From NCBI RefSeq assembly GCF_013377495.2, contig NC_066373.1:3972975-4036974 (forward strand): 64,000 bases of DNA. The letters are read 5' to 3'. The notes beneath the pieces are model-generated. The model saw nothing but the letters and a program-made list of their open reading frames with translations, had not been told where the DNA came from and searched no databases. The position numbers and the translations under genes were made by a program. Positions 36,339 to 50,132 of this stretch are shown piece by piece. Position 1 is the first letter of the stretch. Each line of letters starts with the position of its first letter. The stretch comes from Cygnus atratus (lineage: Eukaryota > Chordata > Aves > Anseriformes > Anatidae).

Positions 36339-36364
36339 TTTTTTTTTCTTTTTTTTTTTTTTTT
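36339..36364. repeat. T-rich tract
   Basis: T runs interrupted by one C. A plus-strand Phe-rich open frame here is an artefact. Confidence 0.93.
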
Positions 36365-37103
36365 CCGAATCCTGAATCCACAGCTTCTGCACCTCAGACA
36401 GTGATATTCCCACAACATCAATTCAAGGTTAGTTAGCATTTGGAAGGAAATAAGAAGCCATTCAAAAATCTATTAATTTTACCAATGTAAGACATAAGGA
36501 GAATGAAGTTGTAACAAAGAACAAGTTTCACAGCCTCTTAAATCTATATAAATCCATTTAAATCAGCCATTTACTTAAGCAGGTTACTTAAACTCCAGTA
36601 CATACGAAAATCTTATGTTTTTCTTTTTCAAACACAGTTATTATGTACCATAGTTTTTTTTAAAGACAAAGAAAACTATATTTATTCCCAGATCTTCTGC
36701 TATTCTTTCAGAAACAGAAATTTGAATCAAATTCAAATATGCAAATAATGGATTTCTAAATTCACAGTTCAATATTGTTAAAGTAGGAAAAAATGATTTT
36801 ATCTCTATTGTAAAGGGCAGGGTCCTCCCATAAAAGAAAATGCGATGTTTCCTTGATAAACTGAAAAAATATAATTTGAAGTCATTGTATTTTACCTGGT
36901 ATGAATTGGAATTCCTTTAAGTAACTATAACCATTTTTAAATGACTAATTGACATTTCCAATTTACAAATAATTTTGAACGGAAAAATAAGATGTGTTGT
37001 CTGGTATATGTAGAGGCTTGGAATGTAGGGTTTTTAGCATGCAGAGTGGAATGGTTCAGGCTTATTCAAGAAAAGTTAGCAACAAATAATGTTTGGTGGA
37101 TAT

Positions 37104-37140
37104 CTTTTTGCCAATTTGCCAATCTTTTTTTGCCAATTGC
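37104..37140 (+). repeat. Three short repeats containing GCCAAT
   Basis: 'TTTTTGCCAAT', 'TTGCCAAT' and 'TTTTTTTGCCAAT' follow one another, giving CCAAT motifs at 37111, 37119 and 37133. CCAAT is the NF-Y/CCAAT-box core. The array probably arose by slippage. It also resembles a pyrimidine tract followed by an acceptor-like 'TTGCAG' at its end. Confidence 0.6.
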
Positions 37141-40100
37141 AGAATTTCTCTTGGTAGTAAAGGGATGTGGAATGGGATCTGTTTTAAAAACTGACATATG
37201 GATAAACCTTGAGACTCCAAAACCAAGTGCCACTACAGATTCAGGGAATGTGATTTCACTCACACCAGAAATTCTGTCCATTAAAGAATTTAACTGCCTC
37301 ACTTCCCTTAAGGTCTTTCTCAAGCAGGCAGGGCGTCTTTACAGCAAACAGCAACACCATATCTTGGTATCCTTACAAGGACCCTAAGTAGGACCATCCA
37401 TCTTTTGTGTTCATAACAAGCCTTTTGAGATGAAGGGGATACTCCTTCAGTTTGTCCTATTCTCAGAAGAGCTGAGTTTTCAGAACTTCAGCTGAAGCTA
37501 CTGATGATCAGGCAATGGAAAGTCAGCATCCTGGAAAAACTGCTTTGAGAAGAAGGACTGTCTAATCTCCTTTTGCTGATATATGGCTTGTTTTCTGGAA
37601 GGGGAGTTGATGGAGTTTACTGCTTGTCTGCTGAGGTCGTAGGGATGGAAAGGCAACGTGTAAAAATACATGAACTCCTTGAGTATATATGCATGGTGAA
37701 TATAGGAATTGTTTGAAAGTAGTAAACATCTATGCGTGGCATCCAGAAGACAGAATTTTAAATTTTATAGCAAGTTACTAGGCAGCTTTTAAACATTCTC
37801 CTATTTGTGGGTACATTCATTTCCTAGGCACTATAAGATGATAAAAAGCTCAGGATTTTTCTTTATAGCCTCAACTCTTTGACCCAGCCTGGCTGTATAT
37901 CTTGTTGTCTAGAAGTGTGAAAAGATTTGAGGCAGAGTATTTTCATCCTAGGTCAACTTTCCCCAATACCTAATGCATACAAAGGAGGCTGTCAGGAGAT
38001 TTCGCACACACTGGAGAGTGATATTTGAAAGTATATGCTTATGACAGCTCTAAATGTAACATTTGTCACTGAGAATCCTTCCCAGCTGTACACTTTTCTA
38101 TCACATTTCAAAGGAACTGAAGGAAAGGAAATTCTCAGATGACCGACCTAAGATGGCACTAAAGGTTTCCTCTCCCCTGGATTTCATGAGAGCAACTGCA
38201 GTTGAAGTTACCTATGTAACTGTGTTAGCCATAAGTGTTAATCAATATTTGTCCATCTGAACTAAAAAGGAATTAATAGTGGCCTTTAAAATAGAAATCT
38301 GCCTCCCATTAGATAGCTTTTTAAAAATTATTTTTGTCATCCATTGATAGTAATGGATATTTATGTACACAGTTTTCTTTGCATTTCTCACCATCAGTCT
38401 TTTGCCCCTTCATTCATAATAAAGTGATTATTAGTCACAATAATAGCTGAAGTAACTGATTGTGCTGCTGGAATTGAGGCTATACCGATTTTTCTGTAAT
38501 GAGCTTCTTTTTTTTCTCAAGGCTGTAAGTCAGCCATGAAATAGCTAAGAGTGAGGCAGCAGAAGGTCGTAATTTGGGAAAGCTTTTTATTTTTAAAGAA
38601 ATATAGATACAATGGAATTGATTGTTTTGAAGTTAAAAGGAGGCAACAGGCACATTTTTGTTTGTTTCTTCTTTTGGATGAATTTTCTGTCTCAGGCTTA
38701 TAATGGCTTTTTTTCGTCTCAGAGAAGAGAAAGTGGCTTCTTTTCAGCCTGAAATGCTGTAATGCAGATTGCTTTAAAAAGGAAATGGATGAGATGGCCA
38801 TGGAAGTGAATTTAGGGGGAGAGATGAATGGTATTATTTTGTGATATTTTTAAAAAGGTAAACTTTGGAAATAGAAGAAATACCTGCATTTAGACATAGC
38901 TACATAGCCAGTAATTTGGCAGCAAAAGGTTGTGAAGCCCAGGAAGCCTTAGTAATGTGTTTTAGCTGACTATTTCAGCATCTTTAGAAACCTCTGATTC
39001 CCCTGCTCTCACTTTAGAGAGGAAATGCAAAGTTTACTCATTTAGACTTTGGTACAGCAGCCTCCAGTGTACAATGCTGGCTTGGTTTTGTACTTCATAA
39101 TGCAAGGGAAGTTACACAGATCCCTAAGCCATGGTCCTGTGAGGTGTGTGAGGTGGGTTACTGTTCGAGCCACTCCTGGCGCTCTGTGGTAATACAGAAT
39201 TATTTTGTCTTTTCATCTTCTCCTTTAAATGCAACGTTCATAATGCTTTAGTGAATCCTGTAGCTGTAAAAGGTACCAGCTAGGCAGCACTAAAATGCAG
39301 AAATGAAAAATCTTAGCTGGCTGAAGATGTCATGGATTCAGTTAAATCTGTGAAGCTATGAACATCTGCACCAGCTACGGATTTGTGAGTAAGCTGAGAA
39401 AGCTGAGGAATTGCAGGGGCAGAGCAAGTACATCATGAGCTGGTCAGTTCTCGACAACCCGTAACGAGAGGTTTATAAAGGGAATAGCAAGGATAGTCAT
39501 GAGTCTCAGCATGGTTGAATCCTGCTCTAAAACAGGATTGAGGATTTTTTGCCCACTGGAGCATGCACAACATTCTTGAAGTAGTAAAAATATCCAAGGC
39601 ATCTTTCTCTTTGGAATCATGCTCTTCTCCACGTCTAAACCAGCCAATAGATGTGATGAGAATTGGATGATGACTAAGTCACATTTAAAAATTGCTTGAT
39701 GCTTCCTTTAGCAAAAGAAGACTGTGAAAGTAAAGAATCTAATCTGATAAGTATCACCCATTCCAGTCATAGCATAAATACAGCGGTTAGACAATAAACC
39801 ACATCTGTCCGCACTGTGAAGTTTACCAGATTGGAACAAAAAAGGCTGAATGAACCTAGGTATGTGTTAAGAAACAAGAAAGAACATTACATTTGTGTTT
39901 TGCAATGCTTTCAGTCCTGGCTGAATAATAAAAAGCTGTAGTTCTAAAACACTTCTAACACATAAACAATTTTCATGAAGACATTTCCTGTGCCTTATAT
40001 TACATCAGAGGAACAAAGGGATACCTATCAGACTGCTAACTATTGTTTTTGTTTTGTTCTTGATGCTTAACTTACTGCTTTATTTTGTTGTGGTTTTTTG

Positions 40101-40953
40101 AAAAAGTAGTATGTATTATTTTAATTAGTTTCAGTAATTAGAGAATATCATAAAACCATCTTGTTTTTCCTTACCATACTATTATAACATTGTAGTTTAA
40201 GGCAAGCTTTTGGGAGTTAGGCACACTAGAAGGGGAAGGGACTTTTATCTAAGGTTTTCCTGAACTGAATATCTCACCTAGAGATGCAGAAAGCCTCTTA
40301 CTTTTAATTTAAACACCAGTGAACATCTCCCAGTCGTGTCAGATCCAGATATCGCAATACTCCTGAGCTGCTGGTTATATTCTACATTAGAAAATGCATG
40401 TACCATACCATGGAGCTAATTACAAAATCTGCAGACTGAAATGAATGACAGTTATGTGCCACAGGAAAGAGAAAAGAACATGACACATCCAAAAATTTAA
40501 CTTAGAAAAACAAAAAAACCTGTATGTGGGGGGAGGAATAGGACATACTAGAGATGTGTAGAATTCATGCAGACATGCATTATTTTTTACTCTTTGAAAA
40601 ACTTTTTTTCTGGTGAGCCAGTTATTTGCCTCTTTGGAAATCCATCTGAAAGCTGTTTGTCATGTAAAAATCCAAACACAGAGATTAAATTCCAGCTTAA
40701 GGAAATGGAGGAGTGATTCAGAGGGAGCTGAGTTACCCTGTACACTGAGCTTTATGACATTGTGTTACTGAGGAACTAGTGGTTTCTTAAGATCTATTCA
40801 TTTTTTGGCTGTTCTAAGTTGTGATGTGCTGGATATGTCCTATAAATGGGAATATTTTGGAGTCACTCTCAGCTTTATCACATCCAGAGGTGTTTTGTTT
40901 AGATGGCTCAGCTGAAATGTTTGAGATAAAAAGGAATGTTTTGTTGCAATACT

Positions 40954-40983
40954 GATATATATCTATCTATATATATATATATA
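40954..40983. repeat. (TA)n/(TATC)n microsatellite
   Basis: About 30 bp of TA repeats interrupted by 'TCTATC'. Confidence 0.95.
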
Positions 40984-42592
40984 ATTTTCCTGTGGAAAGG
41001 ACTTAGTACATTTTAGGACAGCTGTTTAGTTGGCTGAGGCATTGATGCCAACAGAGAAAAGTAAATAACAAAACCACTCCTTTTCAGTAAAGCTGATGAC
41101 AGAACTCCAAGAGTTTATCTGCTCATCACCTCTACTGGTAAAACTTATCTGAAATTTTCAGAGGAACTTTTAAAATTCCATACCCAATCTGAAAGGAGTC
41201 CCTCACAGCTTGACCGACCCAGTAGATGTAGGCTGACACTGAGTTTTCTATGAAATTTCAAGGCATTCTCCATATCACAGTATAGTCATTCTGCAAAGCT
41301 TGTACGTCTGTAAGAACTCTCTGCTTGCTGGAAGGCAATGAGACAAATTAGTTATTAGGATTTGCTCCCCCCCCAAATCAGTACTGAATCAGCATACTGA
41401 AAGCATGTTCAACAGGCTTGGGAGCCTTGTCTTGTGTAGTCTCCCTACAATTTAATCTGCATTTTTGCTTTCTCAGCTGTATTGGCTATGGTTTCTTTTA
41501 AAGCAACAGGAGATCTCCAGGAGACCCCATCCTTCTAACTACTGCTCATGTGCTTGTTCTTCACTTGACACTATTTCTTGTCAAAGACCGTTTATTCTTT
41601 TTAACAGAGAGGGTTCATGAAGAAAGCCCAAATGGTCTTTTCCAAGGGCAGACTTTAGTCACTCATACAGCATCCTTCCCATCCCGTCCCCTGTTTTATG
41701 GATATTCCAGACAATAGAAATGACTTGTAAGACTTCTGGCTCTTGTAAGCATCAGGTCACATGCAGCTTATCCATTTTTCCATTCAGAAAACTGGTGGCT
41801 TGTCTGTGCAGGGTGGCTTTTTTCATAATTCAGTGGGAAATAATTAGTTTTCTGTATAAAACACCTGCATATTTTGGAAATAAGCAAAAAATAATTTAGA
41901 GACCAGAAGACTTTGCTAATGTGCTGTGTTTATGTAGGTGCATATCATTGTGTAATGTACAATATAAAAGTATTTGCTGACTTTTGCTCCTGGAAAATCT
42001 GAAGGCTGACAGAAATATGCCTTAACTATAAGGCCTGAACAGTTTTGTTTATTCTCTCTCTTTTTAATATATTTCAATAGGTTTCACACTATACAGACAT
42101 GCAGAACAAACCAGGGAAAATGACTGTAAGCCTAAATCACCAATGAAGAGAAATGTTAAATCTATTTATTCTGTAAAAACAGATGAAGAAAGAACACCTT
42201 AAAGCTTACATTTTGTTAACAACTAATTTTTCTCACTGTTCTTCAGTTTCTCTTCTTATTCCACAGATAAGTCTGTTCATTGATCCCCCCCCAACTCTGT
42301 CTGTACACAGCTTCATGCACTATGTTTGCACACAAACAAATTCCACCTCTCCTCACAGGTGCCACTTCTATATTCTTAACAGCACTGTTTGTAAAATTAA
42401 TTTCTACTGCTATATGTGGATTTTTTTTGATGCTATTTGCTGCAGTGATCATAGCATAGTAGTGCTTTCCCAATAGAAATGTTTATGGCAAACTATATCA
42501 CTGTTACTGAAACAATCACTGTGTCGAGTTGTATGAAGAATTGACACATTTCCTGCTGACTTTATTTTCATTTCCCTTAGATACCATCAAAG

Positions 42593-42610
42593 TCAAATCA
42601 AATCAAATCA
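42593..42610. repeat. (TCAAA)n short tandem repeat
   Basis: Three and a half TCAAA units followed by a C run. Confidence 0.9.
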
Positions 42611-45600
42611 CCCCCAATTTATAACAGCATTTAACACCAACACAGAAGCAACACTCACTACTCACTTGCTTGAAACTGCTCTTTAAAAGACAGTTACATC
42701 TCTTTTATTCTCCCTTCCTCCTTTGAATAAAGTAGTAACCATTAAAACAAAAAAAAAAACAACATAAGGAATCTAGGATGGGAGGATAATTTCAATAGCT
42801 CCTTAGCCTGCTGCCTGAAGATTGGCTTCCCCAGCCTATTAAAAGGAATTGGAGTCTTCCAGTGACATTGTGTGCTCTGGGTCAGACCTGAATTTTCTGG
42901 AATACTCCATCTCTGGTGAGTAGGCAGGCTAGATTTGTATGGGGGAGTTTGATTTACTCTGCCTTAACCATATTGTTTGTCAAGTTTAATATTTTTTCCT
43001 ACATTTTGATATGTTTGAAGTGTTTATCAGACAAACTTTTAAATTAAATTGTATCAGACTTTCAAATGCCAAGACCTTTTGTGTTGTCTCTGCACATATA
43101 TAGAGAATAAAATTGCTGCAGTGAGCGATGCTAGAAGACTAGCCAGAATATAGCTTTGATTAATACTTTGAATCCATTCCCAGATTAAATATATATATAG
43201 GAAAACATTTAATAATAACCTTTTTCCTGGCTGAGATGATGTGCTTTGCATTTTATTCATTTCCGTTTGGGGGCTACTAGTCTGATTCCTGAAAGTTAGG
43301 TTTTGAATGCTGCATTCCTCAAGCCACAGAGATGTGGATGTTATTTTAGTTGATGAGCTAGAGGAAAATGTATTTCCAGCATTACTAGAATGGTTATGGC
43401 AGCAACACAAGTTATTATTCACGTGGTCAGGTGGTGATGTGGTAAACATGACTATAAGTTACTGTGCAGTAATCCTTTTTGTCAATGCAGTTAGCCTGGA
43501 ACCATTAAAGAGTCCCTCAAAAATAATATGTAGCATTTCACAGCAACTCATCTAACTTGTATGACTTGTACCAGCACTACAGCTCATCTTGGCTTTTTTT
43601 CTAGTGGAAATGCTTAGTGGTATTATGACTTTATACCAAGGCAACCAAGAGAGGGAAGCTTGTGTTCTGTATGTGCATTGCAGGCAGTATGTAGCTGGTT
43701 AAGGGAGCTCGCTAGCACAAGAATCACAATGGGTAGTTTTAAACAAAAGATTGGGTTGTTTTATGACAGTGTCTTTACAGCAAAAATGATAATGGTTCAT
43801 GTATCATAGTTCAAGCAGGGAACCTGTAAGTACAGTGGATAACAGAGGTGAACAAATGCTGTCTTAATGCAGAGCCAAGGTGAAGAGACTTTCCACCCCG
43901 AGTCATGAATCAGAGGCCATTTCTGGAGCCAGAATATTAGATGTGACAGGCCCTTATCAGAACGGCAGGGCAGCGAGCCCATCACTTGGAATATTCTATT
44001 GCACATCAGACAGTTTCCTTTATTAGATATCTTGGCTAAGCAGTGTTATTGTGCCCTTTAATAAAGTATGCTGATCAACGTCCCATGGTAGGAATGTTTA
44101 TGTGTTATTATCTGTATAACCAGCTGTAACCCAGGTGACTCAGAGATACCTAGTGCTGGCAGCACACAAACTTTACAACTTCTCTTCCACAGCTTTTGAA
44201 ATGTTAAAATACTAGACAAATCCAATGAACACAAGGAGTTCATGGATTTAACATGAAGCCTGAAACACTCACAAGGAAGACACCTTAACAATATTATTTT
44301 TTCACCGATAAGATGCCCAAATCACTTGCAGTTGAAAAATTGCAGAGGATTTAAAAGGCTTCGTGCTCCAGGTTATAAATTGACAGTGAGCCAGTCACAA
44401 TGAGAAGTTCTGTCTTACAGGGGCATTGAACCACTATTACTTCAAGCTTTCTAAATCTCTGCAACCTGAGTCTTGACAGATGACTACAAAGAAAAGGCAG
44501 AAATGTCACTTGTTCCACCCCCTATCACGGTTTAGTTATTTACTTAAATGCTTCCTATACCATCCTTCTGCAGAGATAGAAGAATAATAAAAATGGAAAG
44601 GAAATCTGTCTTGAAAACACAGTGAGCTCCTCCCAAGAATCTGTTTCACTGAAGCGCAAGGGTGATTCCTGAGGGAGGAAAAACCATCTGGTAGCTACAT
44701 TGATGGGGAAACCACAGAATATCTTGAGCCTGACTACTCTGTTACCCTGAGTCTTCTGCAGCCATTTGCTCCGGTCCAAGTGTTGCGGCCTCATTCCGTG
44801 CCCACCTTGCAGTGAGCACAGGCTACTGCTGCTGCTGTTGAAATGAAGCTAGAAGGGCTTAAGCTGCTTCTTGTGTGATACATCACCTCTGCAGTTTCTC
44901 CCTTGGAAACATTGCTCTTCAAACCGCAGCCTGGCCCTGAAAGCTATTAGAAGAAATCTGCTGTTAAAATATTGATTTCACTGTAGTAACGGCACAGTTA
45001 TGCTGCACTGATACATTACAGTTCCTGTAAGTCAGTGAGTCCAGGATGTCAGGTTGGGACTCTGGATACAAAGCTGTGTATGTTAAATGTGTCACTGATT
45101 TACTGTATAACTGCAAATTAAAAGGCTGTCTATAGTAGGATTTCTCTACTGGAGGTGATTCAAACTGACATGTCATACCTTAGATACCAGTGAGATGGGC
45201 CAGGAGTGTACACAGTTCAGCTGAGGACAGGTGTCTGGGTTGTACATCATCATGACCCCCTTAGGTCACCTCAAATCCCTACAGAGAAAGCTCAGTGCTT
45301 CTGACTAAGAACGAAAGCCACAGATGTTGGGATGGTTGAAAAAGGAGTGAGATTTGTGATTCGTGGCTTACCCTGGCCTAATACAGGTATAACAGGGAGT
45401 CTCTTGAATGATTCTTCGAGAGAACTGGAGCAGACACACACCCTTTTCTTTTTAAAACATGCCGGCAGTGATCCAGGGTCTCTTGGTTGGCATAAGTGGG
45501 AAAAATACTTGACTAGAAAAAGGGTTTTCATTTTAGGATTGAAGCTTGAAGTTTCCTAATTCTGTCATTCCACCCTGCCTGCCCCTCCCAGGCTTTCAAT

Positions 45601-46637
45601 CCAGCCCTGCTTGATTCTAGTAGAAGCAGAAATGACTTTGTTAGTTGAGAAATGGTGCTAAAATCTCTGTGCCAGATGGACAAGAATTTCTCAGGGCAGG
45701 AACTGGGGACAAATTGTGAATCTCTCATAAATGGCAGCACAGAGAAGGGGCTGTTCTGCCCACTGGGATGCAGTAAGTAGAGTTTAGGATAGGCAAGGAG
45801 ACAGTGTAACATAGGCTATGCTTCCATTTTACACATTGTGGTGTCTTGCATGAAGCCGGTCTAAATCTCAGCAGCTGCTACAGGAGAGAGTGCAATTAAG
45901 AGTTCTTGGTGCACCTCTTCTGCCCCTTAAATCTTGTGCATTTACGTGACAACCTTGTCTATCTGATGTGACAGTGGTGGTTTATGAATGCTAGTGTCAG
46001 CGGAAGGCAAGACCCCCCAGCCTGCAGCAGAGGTGGGCACGCTGCTGTTGGGGGCAGCGCTGATGAAGGTTAGCTCACTGTGTGCAAGTGCACCCCCTGA
46101 CTGCACTATAGAACCCCTTAGAGAAGATACTTTCACCCCAGTGCTTGGGCTGTGATTCAGCTGTGCCCTTTGGTTATGCTGCACAGAACCCAAAGGGCTT
46201 TGAGCTAAAACCAAACAAATGTTGGTGGCATTTTTATATTAATGGACAAGATCTGTAGTAAAGGCAGATACAAAGGAAGTTTCTAGGAATAAACACTGAA
46301 TGTAGCTGACTGTCTTGAAAGTCTCCTTATCAGTTCATTCATTTCATATCCCAGTAGGTTTAGTAATAGAACAGGTTTTTAAAAGAGCTTTTGCAGATAC
46401 ATAGACTTTTAAAATTCTTTTCAGGTCTTTTCTTCCCTGAAATAACATCATCCCCCAACCAGATTAAATAGGTCCATCAGCTGCAGACCCTAAGCAAGAG
46501 CTCAGGTGGAGGTAAACTGTAGTCATTACACTGAAATGAAAGCAGCTGTATGGACTTGCACCCGCCAGGAATCTAGTGAGGTGCTTAGAAATGGTTTATT
46601 TAATTTAAACAGTATCTGGGAGCAGTATGTGGGATAG

Positions 46638-46662
46638 AAAACAAAACAAAACAAAACAAAAC
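46638..46662. repeat. (AAAAC)5 microsatellite
   Basis: Five perfect AAAAC units followed by 'ACACC'. Confidence 0.97.
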
Positions 46663-47261
46663 ACACCCTTTTCCCTGGAGATAGCCTAGAAACTCACACT
46701 AGGATCATATCTTGCTGTAAGTGCAGGGAGCTGTTCTATACTGTATCTCAGCTACAGTCCCTAAAGCACAGCGAGATCTTCAGGCAGGGTCTCTGGTGTG
46801 TTGAGTCAACACATCCAAACTCGTGGGCATGTTCAGGAAAGTGTAACTTAATGATGCAAAACTGCCAAGTTTTGCATTTATGAAAAAAGGGAATGGTAAT
46901 TTAATGAGTGCATGTGTCTCATATAGCTAGTTTTCTCAATTTTTTTTCTATTGATGTTAGTTACATTCTAACTGCTTTCTCAAGCTCATTCTTATTATAA
47001 ATCCATCAGGATACTTTTTATTTGTAAATGTTTTGCATTTAGCTACTTCATATGTATACAGGAAACAAATTTAGAAGTCTCCTGAGAAAAATTAGCATTA
47101 TTTTATCTAAAATATTATTTTTCCACATGAATAACTACCCATATTCAACAGCTCAGATGACTCATGGTTTCAATACTTTCATAGGGGATTCCAATACAGT
47201 CCATATGTGTTAGTGCTTTCCAGACATTAATCAAGGCCACTTAAGAAGTATTCTCCCCTAA

Positions 47262-47262
<1 letters not shown>

Positions 47263-47296
<34 letters not shown>
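47263..47296. repeat. Poly(A) run of 34
   Basis: The longest homopolymer in the window. The sequence to its left ('TTAAGAAGTATTCTCCCCTAAC') does not resemble a SINE or a gene I recognise, so a retroposed tail is not supported. Its length is likely to vary between individuals and assemblies. Confidence 0.97.
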
Positions 47297-47303
<7 letters not shown>

Positions 47304-47938
47304 CACATGGATCAGTCACCTGAAATCTATTGATATTTTCTGGGGGGTAGTGCTGCTGGTGTAGTTAGTAGGCTGCACATAGGATTGAAGGTCACATGAG
47401 TTACTAGAAGGTGGAAGGGCTACAAACTGGGACTGAAATGTTTAGTTGGTAATTCTTCTCATACAGACATTTTTTCAATGAAGTGTCAGTACTATTTTTG
47501 GACTCAGTACTTCTGTCTCTTGTTACTGGATTTTCTGGATGGAAGAACAGGTGTTTTCATAAGGATTTCTTACCTAGCTCCCCATTGGAGAGGTAAGTGA
47601 GATCCTGACTCCTAACCTTTGTGCTTTATCAGGTCTGTTGTTGATCACCAAAATGAGAAACCTGAAGCTGGGAGTGAGGGGAGAAATATCTATTAGCCTT
47701 CTAACTGTTCGCATTTTTTCTTGATTTCTCTCAGTTTTCTGAAGGTTCTTGTTGTTGTTACTGTTTTCTTGGGGGAAGGGGGGCCTCTACAAAGTATGAA
47801 GTTACTTATGGGTAATTTGTGAGTTGGAGACTGAATATTTGGACTAAAGGTTTAAGACTTTAGTAAACAATTTAATGAACTGAACAAATAACATATTTTT
47901 CTTCCACTTGTCAATCATCGTAAAACTATGTGAGTATC

Positions 47939-47956
47939 TTTTTTTTTTTTTTTTTT
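47939..47956. repeat. Poly(T) run of 18
   Basis: Homopolymer; the overlapping Phe-rich open frame is an artefact. Confidence 0.95.
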
Positions 47957-49597
47957 TACTTGTTAATGATATCTCATTATTCCATTAATGGTCTGCAGTG
48001 GGATTATGTGTATTTATTTTCTGTCGCTGCTTATGCATATTGGTATGTCTCCATGAGTATTAAAAAGTTAAGCTTTGCTTTTCCTTGGAAACATGGAAGA
48101 ACTGAAGTTTCATACAAAAGCTTCTCAGTATGCATATTTAAGTATTTAGTTCTAGTTTATACTATCTTTCAATTCCTCTAAGCTTTACTATTTTAATTTT
48201 CCGGTCACTGAGTGATTTAGAGGTTGGTGGAAATAGGCCCTGTTAGATACCAGGGCAGCTATGTCCAGGATGGGGATTTTCAAGTGACATGAATGGATAC
48301 ACTTTTGCTAATTGCTGAAGCTGTGCTGGTTTATACTGGTTAAAGAGCTGGCTCTACAGCTTTAGTGAAGCTATCAATATCCTGCAAGTCCTTGGAATCT
48401 GCTGATGTTATCTTCATTAGTTATATTTGTAGAGTATTTCTATTAGGACAAGGTGGAATATAGTCCCTAACCTCAAATTAGAGAGGCAGTAAAAAAACAA
48501 TGTATTTCCTTAGTTTTCTTCAGTACTTCTCGCTGAAGAGCGCTCTGGAATCCTGGCTTCATGACAGTGTAAATTCCCTCATGATCTGAACAAGCGCTTT
48601 CCTGGCTCAGTGCAAGACCTGATAATCAAAAAGCTTATGGGAAAACTATGGGGGTTGAAGTTGATGTTATCCACCTGAAAATATTTCTGAAGTTCTGAAA
48701 GAATATCTATTAAGAATCATTTGTGCTAGGACATCTTGCATAAGGAGCTGGAGGTGTTTGAATATAAAAGTGTGACCGCTTCAACTTGGCAATACAATTC
48801 ATGCTTAAAGACAGTTGGAAAAGAGAATCTGAGCCAGGCAGTGACCTCATCTGCTCTGCTATCACTAAAGCAAAGTAACTTGGTACTTTAGAAAATAGAG
48901 GGGCTGGTGGGTTTTCCAAGACTATAAAATAATAATAAAATATGATATTTGATAAATGGTTTTCCAGCATGTGGCTCTTATTTATTTGATGTTCTTTTCA
49001 GTGTTATTGTTTAGCTGTTTTTCTTCCCCATAATGATAAATCTTTTTACTTAATACAAATTAAATTCTGTGCAGTGACTTAAACTTCTCTTAAGCAAGCA
49101 CAAAAAATGGATTAAAAGTCAGGATTAAATCAAAACTTCTGCTTTTCACAAAAAAAGTCCTGTGTGGGTAGGGGCTGCACTAGAAATCTCTCTCTTCCTG
49201 TTTTGTATTTACAAGTATTGCAACAGGCCGAGGGCCTTGCCGTAGCTCATTACAGGTTTTGCCCAAAGTGGAGGAGAGGTAATGTTGTGCATTAAGAAGC
49301 TTCAGCTGTTGAGCAGGCTTTCATCTCAACTTGCAAAAGCTCAAGCCTGATGATGTCCCATCCCTGTTTGTACTGGATTTGATGGAGCTCGATCTTTGAG
49401 AAAAATGAGTACATGTGGTCAAAATGAGTTTTGTTTTGCAGGTAAACTAAATTATTGACTTTCTGCAAGAACGCAGACTTTCAGATGTGGGTTTCTTCAG
49501 TAAATTGTTCATATATGATTTATTTTTAGGCTTTCATAAAAATAATTTCATGATTGATCAGGATTCTTCTGCTATAGAAGTGGGTATGATGCAGGAC

Positions 49598-49622
49598 TTT
49601 TTTTTTCTTTTTTTTTTTTTTT
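49598..49622. repeat. T-rich tract
   Basis: T9, C, then T15. Confidence 0.93.
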
Positions 49623-50099
49623 AACTCTTTCAGCTCTTCAGTTCCTTTACAATGTTTCTCAGATTACCTTTCTTTCCCAGTCGCATTTTTCATGCTGTAC
49701 TTGCTACAAGCTAACCAGGTAGTAGTTTATTTTGGCCCTGCTGAACTGTGATACTTCTGTTTTTGTCTTAGCTGTGAGGCTTCAGAGATGCTTTGGGAAA
49801 GTGCACACCTTACTTCTACTGCATGTTTATGGTAGGAGGCCTGGTGTGAAGTCACAGGATCTGACAAAATATCCATGGTGACTTCAATTGATGTTGTATT
49901 AGCCCCACGGTATTGTTTGATAGTGTTTTTAAAGCCTTCAGTTAGGTTCATAAAACTGATCATAGAATATTTGTAGCCCAGCCATATAATCTATCATATG
50001 GTGATGGAATAACCTCTTCAAACCCTTATTAAATTTATGAATGTGGTACAATATTTTGTTGGCTTTCTTTCCAACTTCTGTAAAGTGAGATTTATAGGG

Positions 50100-50132
50100 T
50101 TTTTTATTTTTTATTTTTTTTTTTTATTTTTT
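50100..50132. repeat. T-rich tract with A interruptions
   Basis: Repeated 'TTTTTTA' blocks over about 33 bp. Confidence 0.93.

Noticed and set aside
36992..37387. 131-codon plus-strand open frame
   Set aside because: No domain, no composition typical of coding sequence, and an 85-codon frame overlaps on the other strand. It fits a chance stop-poor patch.
39160..39185. 'GTTCGAGCC' resembling a tRNA B-box
   Set aside because: No A-box at the right distance and no plausible cloverleaf stems by eye.
43002..43024. 'TGATATGTTTGA' resembling the start of the miR-190 mature sequence
   Set aside because: The match ends after about 12 bases, and no hairpin partner is visible nearby.
43054..43449. 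131-codon minus-strand open frame with a hydrophobic segment near its C-terminus
   Set aside because: The hydrophobic part comes from an ATATATA tract and T-rich sequence. No family motif or splice structure supports it.
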